DNA from: JAHJQZ01 sp963676075 | GTDB lineage: Bacteria > Pseudomonadota > Alphaproteobacteria > Rhizobiales > Devosiaceae | Reading direction: 5' to 3' | DNA: 64,000 bases | NCBI GenBank assembly: GCA_963676075.2 | Contig: CAXXNZ010000028.1 | Location: 62,001 to 126,000 of the forward strand | Shown here: positions 27,266 through 36,972 of the stretch, piece after piece | Layout of the letters: each line of letters begins with the position of its first letter | Numbering within the stretch: position 1 is the stretch's first letter | Translations under genes and position numbers: made by a program | The notes under the pieces: model-generated | What the model saw: the letters and a program-made list of their open reading frames with translations, nothing else | What the model was told of the DNA's origin: nothing | Databases searched by the model: none

Positions 27266-28156
27266 ATGGGCGGTGACAGCAAATTTCTTGGGCTCCTCTA
27301 TATCTCGCCCTTCATCATCGGACTTGTGGTCTTCACGGCCTACCCATTCATCTATTCGTTCTACCTGAGCTTCACCGACTATCCGCTGATGACGGCACCG
27401 GTCTGGGTCGGGCTCGAGAACTACATCAAGCTGTTCACGCATGACCGCACCTTCCGCAAATCGCTGACGGTGACGCTGATCTATGTGTTCACGACCGTGC
27501 CGCTGAAGCTGGTGTTCGCGCTGTTTATCGCGGTGATCCTCAACTACCGCCTGAAGATGATCAACTTCTTCCGCACCGCCTATTACGTCCCCTCGATCCT
27601 CGGCGGTTCGGTCGCCATCGCAGTGCTCTGGCGCTACATTTTCGCCAGCAACGGCCTGGTCAACATGTTCCTCGGCTCGATCGGCATCGAGGCCATCAAC
27701 TGGTTCGGCGATCCGAACTACGCGTTGTTCACTATCACCCTGTTGCGTGTCTGGCAGTTCGGTTCGGCGATGATCATCTTCCTTGCCGCGCTGCAGTCGG
27801 TCGACAAGTCGCTCTACGAGTCCGCCGCCATCGACGGCGCCAACAAGTGGCAGACCTTCAGGAACATCACGCTGCCGCTGATCACGCCGGTGATCTTCTT
27901 CAACATGATCATGCAGACGGTGCAGGCGTTCCAGGAGTTCAACGGCCCCTACATCATCACCGACGGTACCGGATCGCCGCTCAAATCGACCTACCTGCTG
28001 CCGCTCTACATCTATGACGAGGCCTTCAAGAAATTCGACATGGGCTACGCCTCGGCCATCGCCTGGGTGATGTTCTTCATCATCATGGTCCTGACGCTGA
28101 TCGCCTTCTGGTCCTCACGGCGCTGGGTCTATTACGCCGGCGACAAGAGGAGCTGA
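27266..28156 (+). CDS. CUT1 sugar ABC transporter permease (MalF type)
   Basis: 296 residues with six predicted membrane spans and the cytoplasmic EAA-type loop (ESAAIDGANKWQTFRNITLP). It is the first gene of a permease-permease-ATPase-binding protein operon. The start at ATG 27266 is forced by an in-frame stop at 27257 and has no good ribosome-binding site. The bases just upstream encode a plausible cytoplasmic tail in another frame (RRAGALKSWIEPTW), which would join GGDSKFLG if one G were missing near 27268-27270. A further sequence error here is possible. The other permease follows five bases later. Confidence 0.88.
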   Translation: MGGDSKFLGLLYISPFIIGLVVFTAYPFIYSFYLSFTDYPLMTAPVWVGLENYIKLFTHDRTFRKSLTVTLIYVFTTVPLKLVFALFIAVILNYRLKMINFFRTAYYVPSILGGSVAIAVLWRYIFASNGLVNMFLGSIGIEAINWFGDPNYALFTITLLRVWQFGSAMIIFLAALQSVDKSLYESAAIDGANKWQTFRNITLPLITPVIFFNMIMQTVQAFQEFNGPYIITDGTGSPLKSTYLLPLYIYDEAFKKFDMGYASAIAWVMFFIIMVLTLIAFWSSRRWVYYAGDKRS

Positions 28157-28160
28157 GATC

Positions 28161-29066
28161 ATGGCGACGCAAAGCTCCACCATGACCGATATCGAACGCG
28201 AGACCGAACGCACCAATCGGGTCACCCGGCGCCTCGGACGCATCTCGGCGACGGTGCGTTACCTCATCCTCGCCGGCGTCGGGCTGATCATGCTCTATCC
28301 GCTGATCTGGCTGATCGGCGCCTCGTTCAAGACCAATGCCGAGATCTTTGCCAACCCCGGATTCATCCCGCACGAGCCAACCCTGGATGGCTATGTGAAG
28401 GGTTGGCAGACCTCGACGCCCTATACGTTCGCGACTTTTTTCTGGAACACCTTCCTGATCATCCTGCCGAAAACCATAGGCACGGCGATCTCGGCTACGG
28501 CGGTGGCCTACGGATTCGCGCGCTTCGAATTTCCGGGCAAGAGGATCTTCTTCTCAGCGCTGATCGCCATCCTCTTGTTGCCCAATGTCGTCACACGCAT
28601 TCCGCAATACCTGCTGTTCCGCGATCTCGGCTGGCTCGACACCTTCCTGCCGCTCTGGGTGCCGTCGGCGCTCGCAGGCGATGCGTTCTTCGTGTTCATG
28701 CTGATCCAGTTCTTGCGCGCCATCCCGCGCGACATGGAGGAAGCGGCGCGCGTCGACGGCGCCAATACGGCACAGGTGCTCATTTTCATCGTGGTGCCGC
28801 TTCTGGCGCCGGCAATCGTTTCGGTCTGCCTGTTCCAGATCATGTGGACCATGAACGATTTCCTCGGCCCGCTGATCTACCTGTCCTCGGTCGACAAGTA
28901 CCCGGTCTCGCTGGCCCTCAAGCTATCCATAGACACAACGGAAGCCTTTGACTGGAACAAGATCCTGGCGATGTCGGTACTGGCGCTGACGCCGTCGCTT
29001 GTCATCTTCTTCCTCGCCCAGAAGCGGTTCATCGAAGGCATCTCCTCGGGCGGAGTGAAAGGCTGA
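28161..29066 (+). CDS. CUT1 sugar ABC transporter permease (MalG type)
   Basis: 301 residues, six predicted spans after a cytoplasmic N-terminal tail. The EAA loop reads EEAARVDGANTAQVLIFIVV. It ends FIEGISSGGVKG, the common MalG-type C-terminus. The start ATG 28161 is preceded by AGAGGAG. It pairs with the upstream permease to form the membrane channel of the importer. Confidence 0.93.
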   Translation: MATQSSTMTDIERETERTNRVTRRLGRISATVRYLILAGVGLIMLYPLIWLIGASFKTNAEIFANPGFIPHEPTLDGYVKGWQTSTPYTFATFFWNTFLIILPKTIGTAISATAVAYGFARFEFPGKRIFFSALIAILLLPNVVTRIPQYLLFRDLGWLDTFLPLWVPSALAGDAFFVFMLIQFLRAIPRDMEEAARVDGANTAQVLIFIVVPLLAPAIVSVCLFQIMWTMNDFLGPLIYLSSVDKYPVSLALKLSIDTTEAFDWNKILAMSVLALTPSLVIFFLAQKRFIEGISSGGVKG

Positions 29067-29069
29067 ACC

Positions 29070-30197
<1,128 letters not shown>

Positions 30198-30232
30198 GCC
30201 GACGCATTCATCGATTCACAGGGAGGAAGAAG

Positions 30233-31495
30233 ATGAAAAAGACAACCACAATCCCGGCCACTCTGGCCATGGTCCTCAGCACCGGGGTCAGCGCCCAGGC
30301 CGCCGATCTCAGAATGTCCTGGTGGGGTGGAGATTCCCGCCACGAAGCCACCCAGGCAGCCCTCAAGGTCTGCAGCGAGAAGTATGGTCACACCGTCTCG
30401 CCGGAATTCGGCGGTTTCTCGGGCTATCTCGAAAAGCTCACCACCCAGCTGGCCGGCGGCACCGAAGCCGACATCATGCAGGTCAACTGGCCCTGGCTGC
30501 CGCTGATGTCCAAGGACGGCACCGGTTTCGCCAATCTGCGCGATTTCTCCGACACCATCGATCTTTCCAACTGGACGGACGCGCAACTCGATTCCGGTTC
30601 GATGGGCGGCATCCTCAACGGTCTGCCCGTCTCGACCACCGGTCGCGTCTTCATGTTCAATAAGACCGCTTTCGACACGGCAGGGGTCGACCTGCCCAAG
30701 GACTGGAACGACCTGATTGCCGCCGCGGCCACCTTCAAGGACAAGATCGGCCAGAACGCCTATCCGTTCGACGCCACGAGCCTCAACGCCGTGCTCAATG
30801 TCTCGCTGGTCACGACACAGGCGACGGGCAAGGATCTGGTCGATCCGGCAACCAACACGGTCGCCTGGACTCCCGACGAGCTTGCGACCGGCATCGAATT
30901 CTACCAGGGCCTGGTCGACAATGGCGTCATCCGCTCGTGGAAGGACGCGGCGGGTACCGGCACCTCCAATCTTTGGGAACTGCCCGATTGGGCCGATGGT
31001 CACATCGCCGGCTCTTATGAATGGGATTCGACCTATTTCAAATATTCCGACCCACTCAACGAGGGCCAGGAACTTGTGCCGGTCTCGATCCTGAAGATTG
31101 ACAACGCGGTGACCGAAGGTGTCTATCGCAAGCCCTCGATGACCTTTGCCATTTCCAAGCGCTCCAAGGAAGGCAAGGCCGCGGCCGAAATCCTCAACTG
31201 CCTGATGAACGAGCCGGAAGGCGTCAAGGCGCTCGGCACAACCCGCGGTCTGCCCTCGAGCAAGGCGGCGCTGTCGATCCTTGAAGGCGAAGGCAAGATC
31301 AATGCAACGCTGAAGGCGGCCAACGACATCGTCATGGCCTCCACCGGCCCGGGCGTGTCGCCCTACAACGAAGACCCGCAGGTTCGCGACACCTTCCAGT
31401 CGACCCTTGAGGAGTTTGCCTACGGCCAGATGTCAGCTATGGAGGCCGCCCAGATCATCATCGAAGGCATCAACGACCGCCTGTCCGAACTCTAG
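30233..31495 (+). CDS. CUT1 sugar ABC transporter substrate-binding protein
   Basis: 420 residues with a signal peptide (MKKTTTIPATLAMVLSTGVS, cleavage after AQA) and no lipobox. It has the SBP_bac_1 fold pattern: LRMSWWGGDSRHEATQAALK at the start of the mature part and AGGTEADIMQVNWPWLPLM in the hinge region, with many Trp and Asp as in oligosaccharide binders. The start has GGGAGGAAGAAG upstream. Being next to a GH105 gene suggests it binds an uronate-containing oligosaccharide (inference). Confidence 0.93.
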   Translation: MKKTTTIPATLAMVLSTGVSAQAADLRMSWWGGDSRHEATQAALKVCSEKYGHTVSPEFGGFSGYLEKLTTQLAGGTEADIMQVNWPWLPLMSKDGTGFANLRDFSDTIDLSNWTDAQLDSGSMGGILNGLPVSTTGRVFMFNKTAFDTAGVDLPKDWNDLIAAAATFKDKIGQNAYPFDATSLNAVLNVSLVTTQATGKDLVDPATNTVAWTPDELATGIEFYQGLVDNGVIRSWKDAAGTGTSNLWELPDWADGHIAGSYEWDSTYFKYSDPLNEGQELVPVSILKIDNAVTEGVYRKPSMTFAISKRSKEGKAAAEILNCLMNEPEGVKALGTTRGLPSSKAALSILEGEGKINATLKAANDIVMASTGPGVSPYNEDPQVRDTFQSTLEEFAYGQMSAMEAAQIIIEGINDRLSEL

Positions 31496-31503
31496 ACCCG
31501 TTC

Positions 31504-31567
31504 GGGGGCAGCGCTCCGGATCCCGCCGTGGGAGAGGATCCGGCCGCTTCGGTGGCGCGCTGCCCCC
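31504..31567 (+). other. Nested inverted repeats between binding-protein and GH105 genes
   Basis: Outer perfect 11-bp arms GGGGGCAGCGC (31504-31514)/GCGCTGCCCCC (31557-31567) enclose inner perfect 8-bp arms CCGGATCC (31516-31523)/GGATCCGG (31536-31543). No T-run follows. As RNA this would be a stable branched structure right after the binding-protein stop, suited to protecting or dividing the transcript. Confidence 0.65.
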
Positions 31568-31629
31568 AATCCCATCCCCACATGCTTGCCCACGCCGGAC
31601 CTGCCGGCGGGAACCGCCCGGATTGTGCA

Positions 31630-32736
31630 ATGCTTTTGGACTTCTTCGACCAGTATGCCAGCCGATACGGCCATGCAAAACCCGGCCAGATCTGGTGCTA
31701 CGAGGACGGTTGCGTGTATCGCGGGCTCGTTGAACTCGGCGTTGCCAACAGCGAACCGCGTTGGCGCCGGCATCTCGAACGGCTGATCGGTCATCAGATC
31801 GACGTGGATGGAAGCCTCAGGGGTTACAATCCCGACGAATTCAATATCGACAACATCCTCAGCGGCCGTGTGCTGTTCGCCCTCACCGAACACGCCGGAG
31901 ACCGCTACGCGCTGGCGCTCGACCGGCTCGCCGGCCAGCTGGCGCGTCACCCGCGCATCGCGGCCGGCAATTACTGGCACAAGAGCATTTATCCCGATCA
32001 GGTCTGGCTCGACGGGCTCTACATGGGCCTGCCGTTCCAGATCCAATACGGCCTGCTGACCAACGCCCCTGCCCTAGTCGACGACGCCGTCGCCCAGTTG
32101 CTCGGTGCCGTCGAGATCATGCGGGATAAGCGGACCGGGCTCTATTTCCACGGCTATGACGCCTCGCGCAAGGCCTTGTGGGCAAACCCCGAAACCGGTT
32201 TGTCGCAAGGCTTATGGGGGCGCGCCAATGGCTGGCTGGCCATGGCCCTCGTCGATTGCTACGAATTGCTGCCACCAGCGCACCCTGCTCGCTCGAAGAT
32301 CGAGCGGCGCATACTCGCTCTGGCCGAAGCGGTGCTCGCCACCCGCACGCCGACCGGGCTGTGGCTACAGGTCCTGGACCAGCCTGACCTTATCGGCAAT
32401 TACGAGGAGACCTCGTGCTCGGCCATGTTCACCTATTTCCTCTACAGGACGGCACGCCTGATTGCCGGCGGTGCCGACTATATTGGCGATGCGCATGACT
32501 CACTTTTGGCGCTGATACGCAATCACGTCTCGCTATCGGGCGACACCTGGAAACTGGACAGCGTTTGTGAAGTGGCCGGACTCGGCGGTTTCCAGGGCCG
32601 CCAGCGCGACGGTACGCCGGACTACTACGTCAGCGAAAAGGTGGTCGCCAACGATCCCAAGGGCGTTGGACCCCTGATGATGGCCGCCGCCGAAGCCCAG
32701 CTCGCTGCCAGAACGGTGGATGTCGCCCTCACCTGA
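31630..32736 (+). CDS. GH105 unsaturated rhamnogalacturonyl/uronyl hydrolase
   Basis: 368 residues from the preferred ATG 31630 (MLLDFFDQYASRYG); the frame is open further upstream, but family members begin here. The (alpha/alpha)6-barrel landmarks WCYEDGCVYRGL, DQVWLDGLYMGLPF (containing the catalytic Asp) and LWGRANGWLAMAL are present. No signal peptide, so it acts in the cytoplasm. The family removes the unsaturated uronic acid left at the non-reducing end by polysaccharide lyases, and the YteR/YesR members work on rhamnogalacturonan. It directly follows the CUT1 binding-protein gene. Confidence 0.88.
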   Translation: MLLDFFDQYASRYGHAKPGQIWCYEDGCVYRGLVELGVANSEPRWRRHLERLIGHQIDVDGSLRGYNPDEFNIDNILSGRVLFALTEHAGDRYALALDRLAGQLARHPRIAAGNYWHKSIYPDQVWLDGLYMGLPFQIQYGLLTNAPALVDDAVAQLLGAVEIMRDKRTGLYFHGYDASRKALWANPETGLSQGLWGRANGWLAMALVDCYELLPPAHPARSKIERRILALAEAVLATRTPTGLWLQVLDQPDLIGNYEETSCSAMFTYFLYRTARLIAGGADYIGDAHDSLLALIRNHVSLSGDTWKLDSVCEVAGLGGFQGRQRDGTPDYYVSEKVVANDPKGVGPLMMAAAEAQLAARTVDVALT

Positions 32737-32791
32737 TGTCTCACGCCGTCCGGCGAATGCCGGTCGACACGCTCCCGCAAATGTCCAGAAT

Positions 32792-32822
32792 AAAAAAGGC
32801 GCCCGGTAGACTGCCGGACGCC
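32792..32822 (-). terminator. Terminator after the CUT2 importer operon
   Basis: A 9-bp stem (GGCGTCCGG/CCGGGCGCC on the minus strand, one G-T pair) with a 7-base loop is followed by TTTTTT. It lies 25 bases past the permease stop. Confidence 0.8.
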
Positions 32823-32846
32823 CGATGACGCGCAGCGAAATAAGGC

Positions 32847-33899
32847 TTAGCGCCCGGTCAGCGACTGCCGCCGCACGCGCCGCTCGATGAAGGTCTGGAA
32901 CACCACCGAGATGACGATGACCAGGCCGAAGGCGAGCTGGGTGTAAAAGGCATTAATGCCGGCCGAGACGATACCGGCGTTGATTGCGCCGATGATATAG
33001 GCCGCGATGAACGAACCGACGATAGAGCCGGTGCCACCGAACACCGACGTGCCGCCGAGGAACACCGAAGCGATGGTGTTGAGAAGGCCGCCATCACCAA
33101 GCGTCGGCCAAAAATAGTAGCCGTAGATCGACGACATCAGACCGGCGAGCACCGAGGTCATGCCGACCAGGATGAAGGCGCGGGTTTTGACCGAGACGAC
33201 GCTGATGCCCATCAGCCTGGCGCTGGTCTGGTTGTCGCCGACCAGAAAGACGTGGGCGCCGAACTTGGTGCGGTTCAAAAGTATCCAGAACGCAAATCCG
33301 AGACCGACCATCCACACGGACTGGATGGGGATGACACCGAACAGCGGCTCACGGAAGATGGTGTGCAGCTCGGGATACATCTCCTGAGTCATTGCCACGC
33401 CCGTTCCGCTCATCAGCACCAGTTCCAGTCCGCGGAACAGGAATTGCGTGCCGATGGTGATCACCAGAGACGGGATGTTGAACAAGGCGACAAGTGTGCC
33501 ATTGAGCCAGCCGCAGGCAGCGCCGGTGGCAAAGGCGAGCACCAGCGCAAAATACCACGGCAGATGCAACTGGGTGACGCTTAGGGCAAACACCGCCGTG
33601 CCAAGGGCCATGACCGATGGAAAGCTGAGGTCCATTTCCCCGGTAATAACCACGAAGGTCAGCGCCAGAACGATGATGCCGAACAGCGGCGTCGTTTCGG
33701 CGAAGGCGCGGTAGATGTCGATGTCCATGAACACGCGCGGAGCGGCGACGACGAAGGCGAGCCACATGGCAATGCCGACCGCCATGATCCCCAACTGCTG
33801 TCCATAACGCCTGAGGAACGAGGGTGGCGAAACGCGATTGTCCAGTGCCTTGCGGGCCGGTTCGGGTGACGTGCCGAGTGTTTCATCAGGACTGGTCAT
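32847..33899 (-). CDS. CUT2 sugar ABC transporter permease (RbsC/FrcC type)
   Basis: 350 residues with about ten membrane spans after a hydrophilic tail. It has the BPD_transp_2 patterns GEMDLSFPSVMALG and GGTSVFGGTGSIVGSFIAAY. It is the sole permease of this operon, so it probably homodimerises as in ribose and fructose importers. It lies two bases after the ATPase gene. Confidence 0.92.
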   Translation of the reverse strand: MTSPDETLGTSPEPARKALDNRVSPPSFLRRYGQQLGIMAVGIAMWLAFVVAAPRVFMDIDIYRAFAETTPLFGIIVLALTFVVITGEMDLSFPSVMALGTAVFALSVTQLHLPWYFALVLAFATGAACGWLNGTLVALFNIPSLVITIGTQFLFRGLELVLMSGTGVAMTQEMYPELHTIFREPLFGVIPIQSVWMVGLGFAFWILLNRTKFGAHVFLVGDNQTSARLMGISVVSVKTRAFILVGMTSVLAGLMSSIYGYYFWPTLGDGGLLNTIASVFLGGTSVFGGTGSIVGSFIAAYIIGAINAGIVSAGINAFYTQLAFGLVIVISVVFQTFIERRVRRQSLTGR

Positions 33900-33901
33900 G
33901 C

Positions 33902-34696
33902 CTATTCCTCCAGCGAGCCGGTCCGCGCAACGCGGTACAGCCGGTCGATCAGATCGTCCATGGAGATATCCGACTTGTCATAGACGCCGGCGATCTTGCC
34001 CCGATCGAGCACATAGAGCCGATCCACCACCGGATAGACGTGGAAGATGTTGTGGTCGATGAAGATGGCGGACTTTCCGGCCGACTTGATGTTGGAAATG
34101 AAATCGAGCGTCTTGCGCGTCTCGGTCAGGGAAAGCCCGACCGTCGGTTCATCGAGGATGACGAGCTGGGCATCGAAATAGAGCGCCCGCGTGATGGCGA
34201 CGCCCTGCTTTTCACCGCCCGACATCGTCATGACGATGTTTTCCGGGTGGACGGCGGCCGAGGTGAAGCCCATGTGCTGGCTCATCAGGCGCGCCGCTTC
34301 GGAGCGCATGCCCTTGACGTCGAGCAGGCCCCATTTCGTCCGCGGCTCGCGTCCCATGAACATGTTGCGCCAGATCGGCTGTTTCTCGGCGAGAGCCCGC
34401 TCCTGATAGATGGTCTCGATCCCGAGCTTGCGGGCCCGTGCCACCGTCCAGTCGTCGATCTTGTCGCCCTTGAAGTAGATTTCGCCGCCGGGATCAGGTC
34501 TGTGAAAACCCATGACGGTCTTGACCAGGGTCGATTTGCCGGCGCCGTTGTCGCCGAGCAGTCCGACGATCTCCTCCGGGTAAACCTTGAAGTTGACGTC
34601 CGAGAGAGAGCGGACCTCCCCGAAGGTCTTGGAGACATTCCTCAACTCGAGGACCGGCACGCGGCTCTCCGGAGTCTCAGTGTTCTTGTCGAGCAT
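33902..34696 (-). CDS. CUT2 sugar ABC transporter ATPase, single-domain (FrcA type)
   Basis: 264 residues. Walker A GDNGAGKST, signature MSGGEKQGVAITR, Walker B LVILDEPTVGLS and switch DHNIFHV. Most CUT2 ATPases are double-domain proteins of about 500 residues; this one has a single nucleotide-binding domain, like FrcA of the rhizobial fructose importer FrcBCA. The start at ATG 34696 follows GCGAGGA. Substrate is not determined. Confidence 0.9.
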   Translation of the reverse strand: MLDKNTETPESRVPVLELRNVSKTFGEVRSLSDVNFKVYPEEIVGLLGDNGAGKSTLVKTVMGFHRPDPGGEIYFKGDKIDDWTVARARKLGIETIYQERALAEKQPIWRNMFMGREPRTKWGLLDVKGMRSEAARLMSQHMGFTSAAVHPENIVMTMSGGEKQGVAITRALYFDAQLVILDEPTVGLSLTETRKTLDFISNIKSAGKSAIFIDHNIFHVYPVVDRLYVLDRGKIAGVYDKSDISMDDLIDRLYRVARTGSLEE

Positions 34697-34775
34697 TAGG
34701 TCCTCGCCTTTGAAGCGAGGCGGGGCTGATTGCAACCCCGCCCCGGCTTATTGCACTCTGAGTGTCCGCGGAGTC

Positions 34776-35789
34776 CTAGCGGATCTGCTCGGCAGCAAGC
34801 GCGGCGATCTTGTCGACGTTGTTGGCGTCAACGAAGGCACCGGCGGTGTTGATGTCGAGGCCGGAGAAGCCGAACTTCTTGGTCAGGCAGATGTTGACCA
34901 GCGACAGATAGCCCTGAAGGAAGGGCTGCTGGTCGATCACCAGGTTCTGGTAGCCAGACTTGATCGCCTGAGCAGTGTTCGGCGACATATCGAAACCGGC
35001 GAAGTAGACATCGCCCGGCTTGAGCGATGCGGCCTTGGCATAAACGCCGACATTGGCGGTCAGCGCGCCGTGGTCGGTAACGACGATCTTGATGTCCGGA
35101 TTGGACTTCATGATGCCGACGAAGGTCGCGGTGCCGGCGTTCGGATCGGCGTTGGTCGCATCATCGATCTCCTGATAGATGACCTTGGCGCCTGCGGATT
35201 CGAGCGCGTCGATTACACCGACGGTGCGCTGGCCACGGTCGCCGCCATGGGCCTTCAGACCCCAGACGAAGACCTCGTCACCGGCGCCGATGCCGGTACG
35301 CTTGGCCGCTTCGGCGCCGAGCGCGTGGCCGGCGGAGTAGTTCGGTGCACCGACATAACCCATGCCGTCGGCGCTGTACTTGGCCTGGGCCTTGGGCAGC
35401 GCGGTGTTGACGGTGGTGAAGATGATGCCCTTGGAATAGGCGCTGTCGACCAGCGCGTCGGTGGCGTCGTCACCCGGATGTCCCATGAAGGCAATGCCGT
35501 CGACCTTGGTCGCGATCGCCTGCTGGAGCTGGGTGATCATCATGTTCGGATCCCAGTTCGAGAAGTAGTACTGGACCTGGGCGCCGGTATCGACTTCAGC
35601 CTGCCGATAGCCATTGTAGACAACCTGAGCGAACGGGCCACCCTGGGAACCGCCCGGGAATGCCGCAACCTTGACGTCAGAACACCATTTCGGCTGCGGA
35701 TCGGCCGCAAGGGCCGCACCAACCGTCGTCAAACCAATCGCTGCGGCCGCCGAAACGACCAGCACGTGGCGCAATAAAGTCTTGCTCAT
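34776..35789 (-). CDS. CUT2 sugar ABC transporter substrate-binding protein
   Basis: 337 residues from ATG 35789 (MSKTLLRHVLVVSAAAAIGL), with a signal peptide cleaved near ALA-ADPQ. The mature protein is a type I periplasmic sugar-binding fold (Peripla_BP_4): FPGGSQGGPFAQ at the start, ITQLQQAIATKVDGIAFMGH in the first lobe and IKIVVTDHGALTANVGVYAK in the second. It is first in the operon, 79 bases before the ATPase. The divergent GntR regulator probably controls it. Confidence 0.93.
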   Translation of the reverse strand: MSKTLLRHVLVVSAAAAIGLTTVGAALAADPQPKWCSDVKVAAFPGGSQGGPFAQVVYNGYRQAEVDTGAQVQYYFSNWDPNMMITQLQQAIATKVDGIAFMGHPGDDATDALVDSAYSKGIIFTTVNTALPKAQAKYSADGMGYVGAPNYSAGHALGAEAAKRTGIGAGDEVFVWGLKAHGGDRGQRTVGVIDALESAGAKVIYQEIDDATNADPNAGTATFVGIMKSNPDIKIVVTDHGALTANVGVYAKAASLKPGDVYFAGFDMSPNTAQAIKSGYQNLVIDQQPFLQGYLSLVNICLTKKFGFSGLDINTAGAFVDANNVDKIAALAAEQIR

Positions 35790-36141
35790 AGAATTCCTCC
35801 CCAAATTCTCTTGGCGGTTAAGCCAATCCTCCGCGAGGGCAAACTCGCCGTGGTGAGACTATGCAAGTCAGATAAGTTTGTAAAGTTGAGTGCATAGTCA
35901 TGGCAGTGTTGTTTGCAATCGGCGCAAAATGAAGTCTGCTAAAGGGGAGCGATTTTGACAGAAATCACGCAAGCATCGGCGATATCAACGAATATATCTG
36001 TGATATAGCCTAATCAAAGTGGTGCATTGTCTGTTTTACCGACAGCGGTTAGTGTAGCTGGCTCGCTGCGTCAGATCCCCCGTTCTCGATGAGCGGAGCG
36101 TGATACGCAACAAAACATATCAGACAAGTTGAAGATGCACC
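35790..36141. promoter_or_regulatory. Divergent control region, CUT2 importer / GntR gene, with repeated TCAGAyAAGTT
   Basis: A 352-base AT-richer gap without a gene. The 11-mer TCAGATAAGTT at 35868-35878 recurs as TCAGACAAGTT at 36120-36130, one copy near each divergent gene. Likely GntR operators (inference). Confidence 0.5.
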
Positions 36142-36933
36142 GTGAGTGAAAACTCGACCGACGACAAAGCAGGCGATGCCCCACCTGGTGGCAGCGCCGC
36201 CATGAGTGTTGCTGATCATTTGACCAATCTCATTCTGGCCGAACTGGCGCCGGGCAGCTCGATTCCGAGCGAAGCCGACCTCGCCGCGCGTTACGACGTC
36301 AGCCGTCTGACGGTGCGCGAAGCGGTCAAGATGGTGGCCGGGCGCGGACTGCTGGAGCTGGCGCGCGGGCGCCGGGCCGTGGTGCGCGAGCCGACGGGCA
36401 CCGCCTTCGGCGAGTTCCTCGCCATGATCATGACGCGCGATCCCAAGGGGCTGTTCGATCTCATCGAGGTGCGTCAGGCGCTCGAAATCCAGTCCGCCAC
36501 CTATGCTGCCCGCCGCGCCAACCGCGCCGGGCTGATGGCCATAGAGCAGGCGCTCGATGCCATGCGCTCAGCAGCCGATGTCATGGCCCACGCCAAGGGC
36601 AAGGACTACGAGGCCGCCAAGCGCAAGTTCCATAAATACGATGTCGGCTTCCACGAAGCTATCGCGCTGGCCAGCGGCAATCGCATGATCACCTACCTGA
36701 TCGAGGCGATGGCCGTACCGGTCGAAGATTCGCTGTCACTGACCATGCGCGGACGCGAGATGCACGGGCGCGCGCCCGAGTACATCATCGAATCGCACCA
36801 GCGTATTCTCGGTTTCATCCGCGATGGCGACAGCCGCGCCGCCGCTCAGGCCATGCGCTCTCATCTCGACGACGCCGAACGCGATCTGCGCACGGTGCTG
36901 CAATCGCGTATGCAGGGCGAACCTGATCTGTAA
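36142..36933 (+). CDS. GntR-family regulator, FadR subfamily
   Basis: 263 residues starting at GTG 36142. The N-terminal winged helix is at about residues 20-85 (SSIPSEADLAARYDVSRLTV, REAVKMVAGRGLLEL). The C-terminal all-helical FCD domain has the metal/ligand positions (DLIEVRQALEIQSA; FHEAIALASGNRM; ESHQRILGFI). FadR-type members sense sugar acids or organic acids. It is divergent from the CUT2 importer and convergent with the lacI-type gene (39 bases apart). Confidence 0.92.
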   Translation: MSENSTDDKAGDAPPGGSAAMSVADHLTNLILAELAPGSSIPSEADLAARYDVSRLTVREAVKMVAGRGLLELARGRRAVVREPTGTAFGEFLAMIMTRDPKGLFDLIEVRQALEIQSATYAARRANRAGLMAIEQALDAMRSAADVMAHAKGKDYEAAKRKFHKYDVGFHEAIALASGNRMITYLIEAMAVPVEDSLSLTMRGREMHGRAPEYIIESHQRILGFIRDGDSRAAAQAMRSHLDDAERDLRTVLQSRMQGEPDL

Positions 36934-36972
36934 GGTCGCGCCCACGCGCTAGAATAGAGGCTTTTGATCTGG

